From contig NC_014100.1 in the NCBI RefSeq assembly GCF_000092285.1, forward strand, positions 3,534,001 to 3,598,000: 64,000 nucleotides of DNA. Reading direction: 5' to 3'. Shown one piece after another: positions 58,739 to 64,000 of the stretch. A model generated the notes under the pieces. The model worked only from the letters and a program-made list of their open reading frames with translations. It had not been told where the DNA came from and did no database searches. The number at the start of each line of letters is the position of its first letter. The first letter of the stretch is position 1. A program made the position numbers and the translations under genes. The stretch is from Caulobacter segnis ATCC 21756 (GTDB lineage: Bacteria; Pseudomonadota; Alphaproteobacteria; Caulobacterales; Caulobacteraceae).

Positions 58739-59529
58739 CGATGGGCGCTTCGGCGATCTACGAGGGGGTGGTGACGCACCGGCGGTTCTCGCCCGCTTCC
58801 CATCGCCTGCGCTATCGCATCTTCATGCTGCTGCTCGACCTGGACGAGCTGCCGGCCTTGGCGTCGAGACTGAAGCTGCTGAGGTTTGGCGCCTTCGGCC
58901 TGATGTCGTTCCGCGCCGCCGATCACGGCGACCGTTCGGGCGGAGATCTCAAGGCCTATGCCCGCGAGCGCCTGGGCGAAGCTGGCATCGTCGCCGACGG
59001 GCCCATCCGCCTGCTCTGCATGCCGCGCATCCTGGGCTACGGCTTTAATCCGCTGAGCCTCTATTTCTGCCACCGCGCCGACGGCGAGCTGGCGGCGATC
59101 CTTTACGAGGTCCGCAACACCTTCGGCCAGAGCCACAGCTATCTGGCCGCCGCGCCCGAACCCAGCTTTGGGCCCGGCGTCGCGCCGGTGCGGCAGAGCG
59201 CGCCCAAGCGGTTCTTCGTCTCGCCGTTCATGGACATGGATCTCACCTACGACTTCGAGATCCTGCCGCCGGGCGAGGCCGTCGGGGTCAATGTCTCGGC
59301 GCGGCGCGGCGACGAGGCCATCCTGACCGCGCGGTTCGGCGGCCAGCACAGGGCGCTCACCGACGCCAACCTGCTGAAGGCCTGGCTGAAGCATCCCCTG
59401 CTCAGCTTCAAGGTCATCCTGGGGATCCACTGGGAAGCCGTCCGGATCGTGGCGCGTGGCGTCTGGCTGCGTCCCCGCCCGCCCCTTCCGCCCGAGCCGG
59501 TCACCCTGGGCGCCAGCGTTCGGAGCTAG
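58735..59529 (+). CDS. DUF1365 family protein of the photooxidative-stress operon
   Basis: A 264-residue DUF1365 protein. Family blocks: IYEGVVTHRRFSPASHRLRY, RILGYGFNPLSLYFCH, VRNTFGQSHSYL and KRFFVSPFMDMDLTYDF. The GTG at 58735 overlaps the previous stop by four bases, which favours translational coupling. An ATG at 58741 is the alternative start. Its partner upstream is the COG2907 flavoprotein, and the sigma factor starts 30 bases downstream. Function is undetermined, with lipid modification suspected from the regulon. Confidence 0.88.
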   Translation: MTMGASAIYEGVVTHRRFSPASHRLRYRIFMLLLDLDELPALASRLKLLRFGAFGLMSFRAADHGDRSGGDLKAYARERLGEAGIVADGPIRLLCMPRILGYGFNPLSLYFCHRADGELAAILYEVRNTFGQSHSYLAAAPEPSFGPGVAPVRQSAPKRFFVSPFMDMDLTYDFEILPPGEAVGVNVSARRGDEAILTARFGGQHRALTDANLLKAWLKHPLLSFKVILGIHWEAVRIVARGVWLRPRPPLPPEPVTLGASVRS

Positions 59530-59531
59530 AG

Positions 59532-59558
59532 TCATCCAAACAGAGCCATTCGGCGTAT
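59532..59558 (+). promoter_or_regulatory. Possible ECF sigma promoter in front of the sigma factor gene
   Basis: TCATCCA (59532-59538) resembles the TGATCC -35 of ChrR-linked sigma factors, and TATCA (59556-59560) could be the -10. If so, transcription would begin at or after the annotated ATG at 59560 and the GTG at 59611 would be the working start. Confidence 0.28.
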
Positions 59559-59559
59559 C

Positions 59560-60174
59560 ATGGACATGCATGCGACTCAGGCCGCCCATCCCAGCTCTCG
59601 AAACCGCGCCGTGACGACAACGTCGCGCGACTTCGACGACTGCGTACTGCGGATCGCGGCCGATCGTGACCGTCAGGCCTTCGCGACGCTGTTCGATCAC
59701 TACGCGCCGCGCGTGAAGGCGCTCCTGATGCGCAGCGGTTCTCCTCCCGCCGCCGCCGAGGAGCTGGCGCAGGAAACCCTGCTGAGCGTCTGGCGCAAGG
59801 CGCACCTCTTCAACCCCGAGCGCGCCTCCTCCGCAGCGTGGATCTTCACGATCGCGCGGAACCTGCGCATCGACAGCCTCAGGCGCGGCGACGCCAGCGT
59901 CTATGCCGCCGATCTGGCGCTGGCGGCCGATGAGCCCGAACAGCCCGACGCAATCCTCAGCGGCGCCCAAGACGCCGAACTCGTCAGGGCCGCGATGCGG
60001 ACCCTGAACCCCGACCAAGCCCGAGCTATCGAGATGGCCTTCTTCCACGAGCAAACCCACACCCAGATCTCCCAGGCCCTGGGCGTGCCCCTCGGCACGG
60101 TCAAGGCGCGGATCCGCTTTGGCATGATGAAGCTCCGCGCTTTCATCGAACGCGACGGCGGAGGCGCGGCATGA
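59560..60174 (+). CDS. ECF sigma factor of the RpoE/ChrR (ECF11) type
   Basis: A 204-residue extracytoplasmic-function sigma factor. Region 2 has FATLFDHYAPRVKALL and AAEELAQETLLSVWR, and region 4 has LNPDQARAIEMAFFHEQTHT followed by QISQALGVPLGTVKARIRFG. It is four bases overlapped with a ChrR-type partner, which defines the ECF11 group that responds to singlet oxygen. The start may be ATG 59560 or a GTG at 59611, which would remove 17 unconserved residues. Predicted target genes include the COG2907-DUF1365 pair directly upstream. Confidence 0.88.
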   Translation: MDMHATQAAHPSSRNRAVTTTSRDFDDCVLRIAADRDRQAFATLFDHYAPRVKALLMRSGSPPAAAEELAQETLLSVWRKAHLFNPERASSAAWIFTIARNLRIDSLRRGDASVYAADLALAADEPEQPDAILSGAQDAELVRAAMRTLNPDQARAIEMAFFHEQTHTQISQALGVPLGTVKARIRFGMMKLRAFIERDGGGAA

Positions 60175-60809
60175 GCCTGCGTCGCCAACCCAGCGAGGAG
60201 CGGCTGCTGGCCTATGCGGCCGGCACGCTCAGCGCGCCCGAGGCCGTGGTCGTCGCCACGCATCTGGCGCTGAAACCGCAGACCCGCCCGTGGGCCGATC
60301 TCGGCCGCGCCGTCGGCGGCGTGCTGCTGGACGACGCCGAGCCGGTCGCCCTGGACGCCGGCGCGCGCGAGGCCGCCCTGGCGCGCCTCGACGTCCCGGT
60401 CGCGTTCGAGGAGCCCGTCCCGGCGAAATCCGCCGACCCGTCCCTGCCAGAACCGCTTCGCGGCCTGCCGCTGGGGCCCTGGCGCTGGGCCGGCCCCGGC
60501 GTGCATGTGCGGAATGTGATCGGACCGCGCGACGGCGACTGCCGCGTGATCCTGCTGCGCATCGCCCCGGGACAGTGCGCGCCGCGCCACACCCATGGCG
60601 GGGTGGAGCTGACCTGCGTGATCAGCGGCGCCTACGCCACCGAAGACGGCGTCTTCGCCCAGGGCGACTTCGAGGAGGCCGATCCGAAGGTGACGCACCA
60701 GCCGCGCGTCGTCTCCGAGGAAGCCTGCCTCTGCGTGGCCGCGCTAGATGGCCAGATCGTGCTGCCCGGCCGCCTGGGCCGCCTGCTGGCGCCGTTCGTT
60801 AAACTCTGA
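60171..60809 (+). CDS. chrR: ChrR-type cupin anti-sigma factor lacking ZAS zinc ligands
   Basis: A 212-residue ChrR-like protein. The C-terminal cupin keeps all four zinc ligands expected from Rhodobacter ChrR: H140, H142, E146 and H176. The N-terminal anti-sigma domain starts MSLRRQPSEERLLAYAAGTL, with H31 kept, but positions 6, 35 and 38 are Q, K and T instead of His, Cys and Cys. So the ZAS zinc site that holds the sigma factor in Rhodobacter is mostly absent. The ATG overlaps the sigma stop by four bases. It may bind sigma without zinc, be weaker, or have a changed role. Confidence 0.85.
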   Translation: MSLRRQPSEERLLAYAAGTLSAPEAVVVATHLALKPQTRPWADLGRAVGGVLLDDAEPVALDAGAREAALARLDVPVAFEEPVPAKSADPSLPEPLRGLPLGPWRWAGPGVHVRNVIGPRDGDCRVILLRIAPGQCAPRHTHGGVELTCVISGAYATEDGVFAQGDFEEADPKVTHQPRVVSEEACLCVAALDGQIVLPGRLGRLLAPFVKL

Positions 60810-60827
60810 GACCAGCCCCGGCCTTGC

Positions 60828-61598
60828 CTATGCGGGCGAGGTCTCGATCACGCGGACGCCTTCGGCCTCGCACTTGGCCGCCAGCTCCGGGCTGTCCAGC
60901 CGGTCGGTGACGAAGACGTGGACGTCGCCGATATGGCCGATGCGCACCGGCGCGGGCCGGCCCAGCTTCTGGCTGTCGGCGACCAGGATCACCCGGCGCG
61001 AGCTCTGGATGATGGTCTGCGAGACCTGGACCTCGTTGATGTCGAAGTCCAGCAGCGAGCCATCCTCGTCCATGGCCGAAGCGCCGATGATGGCGAAGTC
61101 GACCTTGAAGTTGCGGATGAAGTCGACCGCGAAAGCGCCCACCGAGGCGCGATCGGCGCTGCGCACCCGCCCCCCGACCACGATGACCTCGACTCCGGGC
61201 GATGACGCCAGGATGTCGACGACGTTGAGGTTGTTGGTGATCACCAGAAGTCCGGTGCGCCCCTGCAGGGCCTTGGCCACCTCTTCGGTGGTGGTGCCGA
61301 TATTGATGAACAACGAGGCCTTTTCGGGGATCAAGGCCGCCGCCGCCGCGCCGATGGCCTCCTTGGCCTCGCGGGCCAGGACACGCCGCGCCTCGTATTC
61401 CAGGTTGTCGACCCCGCCCGCCGCGATGACGGCGCCGCCGTGCACGCGGTTGAGCAAGCCTTGATCGCACAGGTCGTTGAGGTCCTTGCGGATCGTCTGC
61501 CGCGAGACCTGAAGCTGATCGGACAAGGCCTCGACCGTCACCCGCCCGCTCTTGCGGGCGAGCGCGAGGATCGCCTCGTGACGCTGCTCGATAGCCAT
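60828..61598 (-). CDS. glpR: DeoR-family repressor, GlpR-type
   Basis: A 256-residue DeoR-family repressor. N-terminal helix-turn-helix RVTVEALSDQLQVSRQTIRK, then the phosphosugar-binding domain with LFINIGTTTEEVAKAL and VVGGRVRSADRASVG. It is divergent from glpD, which makes glycerol-3-phosphate the likely effector. The ATG 61598 has GGAGG seven bases upstream, so the TTG at 61601 is rejected. It probably binds the TTTCG hexamer repeats in the gap and controls both genes. Confidence 0.88.
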   Translation of the reverse strand: MAIEQRHEAILALARKSGRVTVEALSDQLQVSRQTIRKDLNDLCDQGLLNRVHGGAVIAAGGVDNLEYEARRVLAREAKEAIGAAAAALIPEKASLFINIGTTTEEVAKALQGRTGLLVITNNLNVVDILASSPGVEVIVVGGRVRSADRASVGAFAVDFIRNFKVDFAIIGASAMDEDGSLLDFDINEVQVSQTIIQSSRRVILVADSQKLGRPAPVRIGHIGDVHVFVTDRLDSPELAAKCEAEGVRVIETSPA

Positions 61599-61653
61599 CA
61601 ACGCACCTCCACCTCCGGCTTAGCGCGCGGGCGTCGCTCTTGACCAGCGCGGC

Positions 61654-61712
61654 TTTCGGATCGGTTTCGGTTTCACGCGCGTTTTTCGCAATAAGTTTCG
61701 TTTTCGATTTCG
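61654..61712. promoter_or_regulatory. TTTCG repeat operator region between glpR and glpD
   Basis: TTTCG occurs at 61654, 61665, 61684, 61696, 61702 and 61708. The last three are exactly six bases apart. DeoR-family repressors often bind such TTTCG-type direct repeats. The 172-base gap 61599-61770 holds no gene. Confidence 0.55.
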
Positions 61713-61770
61713 TATTTGCGATTTTCAGAGGAATACGCTAGTGATGCGCAATACGGAAGGAACATCGGAC

Positions 61771-63318
61771 ATGGAGTTCGACCTGCTGGTGGTCGGCGGC
61801 GGCGTCAACGGCGCGGGCATAGCCCGCGACGCGGCGGGACGCGGGCTGTCTGTGCTGCTGGTCGAGCAGAACGATCTGGCCAGCGCAACCTCGTCGGCCA
61901 GCACCAAGCTGGTTCACGGCGGGCTGCGCTACCTCGAGTACTATGAGTTCAAGCTGGTGCGCGAAGCGCTCGAGGAGCGCGAGACGCTGCTGGCGATGGC
62001 CCCGCACATCATCTGGCCGCTGCGCTTCGTGCTGCCGCACGCCCACGCCACCCGGCCCGCCTGGCTGGTCCGACTGGGCCTGTTCCTCTACGACCACCTG
62101 GGCGGCCGCAAGCGGCTGCCGGGCTCGCGCGGCCTGAGCCTGAAAGGCGCGCCCGAGGGCGCGGCGCTGAAGCCGGAATACGGCAAGGCCTTCGCCTATT
62201 CGGACTGCTGGGTCGACGACGCCCGCCTTGTGACCCTCAACGCCATGGACGCCCGCGAACGCGGCGCGGTGGTCGAGACGCGCACCAAGCTGGTCTCCGC
62301 CAGGCGGGAGGGTTCGTCCTGGGCAGCCCGGCTGAAGCCTGTCGATGGGCCCGCGCGCCAAGTCCGCGCCCGCGTCATCGTCAACGCCGCTGGCCCCTGG
62401 GTTTCGGAAGTCCTGACCGACGCGCTGGACGTGACCACCGGCAGCGGCACGCGCCTGATCAAGGGCAGCCACATCATCGTGCCGCGCCTGTTCGAGGGCG
62501 AGCACGCCTACATGCTGCAGAACCCCGACCGCCGGATCGTGTTCGCCATCCCCTACGAGGACCGCTTCACCCTGGTGGGCACCACCGACGTCGCCTGGTA
62601 CGCGCCGCCAGGACCGGCCAAGATTTCGGCCGAAGAAGTCGACTATCTCTGCGAAAGCATCAATCGCTACTTCGCCCGCTCGCTCACGCCGAGCGACGTC
62701 GTCTGGAGCTATGCGGGCGTGCGCCCCCTGTTCGACGACCACGCCGACAGCGCCTCGGCGGTGACCCGTGACTATGTGCTGGAGGTCGACGCGCCCGAGG
62801 GCGCAGCGCCAGTGCTGTCGGTGTTTGGCGGCAAGATCACCACCTACCGCCACTTGGCCGACCAGGCGATGAACCGGCTGTCGGCCTTCTTCCCACAAGC
62901 CGGTCGCTCCTGGACCCGAGGCGCCGTCCTTCCGGGTGGCGACCTGCCCGACCTGGACCGCGAGGCCCTGGCGCGCGCCTTGCGCGCCGAGTTCCCGTTC
63001 CTGCCCGCAGAGATGGCCAAGCGCTTCGCCCGATCCTACGGCACGCGGGCCCGGCGGATCCTGGCGGACGCCAAGACCTTGGCCGACCTGGGCGAGGCGT
63101 TCGGCGCGGGGCTGCACGCCGCCGAGGTCGATTACCTGATCGCCGAAGAGTGGGCGCGCACCGCCGAGGACATCCTCTATCGCCGCAGCAAGCTGGGCCT
63201 GCACCTGTCCCCGGACGGCGCCGCGCGCCTGGATGGGTACGTGAGGGCGCGGCTGAGCCCACCCGATTGTTTGGCCAATTCAGAAAATTGGCTTGACCAG
63301 AGGCGAACAACGGTTTAG
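61771..63318 (+). CDS. glpD: Glycerol-3-phosphate dehydrogenase, FAD-dependent
   Basis: A 515-residue membrane-associated flavoenzyme that oxidises sn-glycerol-3-phosphate to dihydroxyacetone phosphate and feeds quinones. FAD motif LLVVGGGVNGAGIARDAAGR, SSASTKLVHGGLRYLEYYEF, and FGGKITTYRHLADQAMN are family-typical. The C-terminal GlpD cap domain (YLIAEEWARTAEDILYRRSK, followed by KLGLHL) is intact. ATG 61771 is preferred with AGGA nine bases upstream, and ATG 61744 would add nine residues. The last ~20 residues (SPPDCLANSENWLDQRRTTV) look unusual. It is divergent from glpR. Confidence 0.93.
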   Translation: MEFDLLVVGGGVNGAGIARDAAGRGLSVLLVEQNDLASATSSASTKLVHGGLRYLEYYEFKLVREALEERETLLAMAPHIIWPLRFVLPHAHATRPAWLVRLGLFLYDHLGGRKRLPGSRGLSLKGAPEGAALKPEYGKAFAYSDCWVDDARLVTLNAMDARERGAVVETRTKLVSARREGSSWAARLKPVDGPARQVRARVIVNAAGPWVSEVLTDALDVTTGSGTRLIKGSHIIVPRLFEGEHAYMLQNPDRRIVFAIPYEDRFTLVGTTDVAWYAPPGPAKISAEEVDYLCESINRYFARSLTPSDVVWSYAGVRPLFDDHADSASAVTRDYVLEVDAPEGAAPVLSVFGGKITTYRHLADQAMNRLSAFFPQAGRSWTRGAVLPGGDLPDLDREALARALRAEFPFLPAEMAKRFARSYGTRARRILADAKTLADLGEAFGAGLHAAEVDYLIAEEWARTAEDILYRRSKLGLHLSPDGAARLDGYVRARLSPPDCLANSENWLDQRRTTV

Positions 63319-63362
63319 CCAAAGCTATAACAACTAAAAATCAATAACTTAGGGAGGGTATC

Positions 63363-64000
63363 ATGCGGAAGTTGATCCTGCTTGCGGGCGCGGCGGCGGG
63401 CGTCCTGGTCGCGCCGAGCTTGGCGGCGGCGCAAGACAAGAACGAAACCACGGGCCTCGCCGAAATCGTCGTCACCGCGACGAAGCGGTCCGCCAACCTG
63501 CAAAGCGTCCCGGTGGCCGTCACGGCCATCACCGGCGAGACGATCCAGAACCAACGCATCAACGAGTTCGGCGACCTGACCCGCGCCGCCGCGTCTCTGA
63601 CCCTGACGCAGAGCACCGCCTCGCCCAACAACGCCATCATCCTGCGCGGCATCGGCACCTACGCCTTCTCGATCGGGGTCGAGCCGTCGGTGGCCGTCAT
63701 CATCGACGACGTGCCGGTGGTGCAGCAGGCCCAGGCCTTCGACAACCTGTCCGACGTCGAGCGCATCGAGGTGCTGCGCGGCCCGCAAGGCACGCTGTTC
63801 GGCAAGAACGCCAGCGCCGGCGCGATCAACATCGTCACCCGCGATCCGTCGGTGGTCTTCAGCGGCCACGCCTCGGCCACCGTCACCACCGACCGGGGCT
63901 ACAAGGCCGACGGCTCGATCTCGGGGCCGATCTCGGACGCCACCGGCTATCGCCTGGGCGTCTACTACAACCACTGGGACGGCAACGTCCGCAACCTGGC
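63363..64000 (+). CDS. TonB-dependent receptor, 3' end beyond window
   Basis: The first 212 codons of an outer membrane receptor, still open at the window edge. Signal peptide to SLAAAQ, TonB box GLAEIVVTATKRS, plug domain with NNAIILRGIGTYAF, DVPVVQQAQAFDNLSDVERI and EVLRGPQGTLFGKNASAGAI, the most conserved plug motif. AGGGAGG lies just upstream of the ATG. It starts 44 bases after glpD in the same direction, so it could be read with glpD, suggesting a possible link to uptake of a glycerol compound, which is speculation. Confidence 0.93.
   Translation, partial: MRKLILLAGAAAGVLVAPSLAAAQDKNETTGLAEIVVTATKRSANLQSVPVAVTAITGETIQNQRINEFGDLTRAAASLTLTQSTASPNNAIILRGIGTYAFSIGVEPSVAVIIDDVPVVQQAQAFDNLSDVERIEVLRGPQGTLFGKNASAGAINIVTRDPSVVFSGHASATVTTDRGYKADGSISGPISDATGYRLGVYYNHWDGNVRNL

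Noticed and set aside
63270..63293. AT-rich stem GCCAATT/AATTGGC near the end of glpD as a terminator
   Set aside because: It lies within the glpD coding sequence and has no T-run after it.
1..64000. tRNA, rRNA, CRISPR arrays, insertion sequences and integrases
   Set aside because: Looked for cloverleaf-like segments, regularly spaced direct repeats and transposase motifs on both strands and saw none convincing. A covariance-model scan would be decisive.

Overview
The window is high-GC alphaproteobacterial DNA with the gene content of a Caulobacter. The strongest marker is the S-layer locus: a 1236-residue RsaA-like protein with its type I secretion ABC exporter (rsaD), membrane fusion protein (rsaE), TolC-type outer membrane protein (rsaF) and the N-acetyl-perosamine O-antigen genes per and perB. 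In C. crescentus the ortholog is 1026 residues and a GDP-mannose dehydratase gene lies between rsaE and perB. Here RsaA is longer and only a 27-codon stub sits at that place, so this is a relative of C. crescentus rather than that species. A full CtrA-type site (TTAA-N7-TTAA) at 1795-1809 also fits Caulobacterales.

Region by region. 1-3.7 kb holds a partial msrA, a YqhA-family membrane protein, eipA (DUF1134) divergent from lepA, and a strong terminator. 3.8-8.1 kb is a lower-GC insertion carrying an AAA ATPase and a subtilisin-like protease that match the ietAS antiphage system, followed by a small membrane protein. 8.2-19 kb is mostly envelope and housekeeping: two HTH-like proteins, a DUF3883 protein, GST, an M15 carboxypeptidase divergent from an L,D-transpeptidase lipoprotein, a secreted CVNH/crystallin-fold protein, an entericidin-like lipoprotein, DUF983, DUF3309, an MHS-family transporter and DUF599. 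19-28.3 kb is a surface-glycan region (methyltransferase, three glycosyltransferases, rsaF, per, perB). 28.3-35.5 kb is rsaE-rsaD-rsaA. 35.7-40.2 kb has an XRE regulator, an unknown 503-residue protein, an FkbM methyltransferase and a glycosyltransferase.

40.2-54 kb is a minus-strand polysaccharide utilisation locus with a GH53 endo-beta-1,4-galactanase, a TonB receptor, a GH2 beta-galactosidase, a second TonB receptor, and then a SapC / JmjC-cupin / flavin-halogenase cassette. This predicts extracellular cleavage of galactan, TonB-dependent uptake and periplasmic release of galactose. Candidate operators sit in front of ganA and both receptors, and hairpin terminators divide the locus into at least three transcription units. 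54.3-55.5 kb has a heme-oxygenase-fold diiron-type protein and a small protein. 55.5-57.2 kb has two Crp/Fnr regulators. 57.3-60.8 kb is a photooxidative-stress type operon (COG2907 FAD protein, DUF1365, ECF11 sigma factor, ChrR). 60.8-63.3 kb is glpR/glpD, and the window ends inside a third TonB receptor.

Points that deserve most attention are the ietAS insertion, the gmd stub in the O-antigen operon, the ChrR protein that keeps its cupin zinc ligands but lacks three of four zinc ligands of the anti-sigma domain, a 20-bp-phased repeat between rsaA and the XRE gene, and a hairpin that covers the ribosome binding site of the MHS transporter. I saw no rRNA, tRNA, CRISPR array or insertion sequence.
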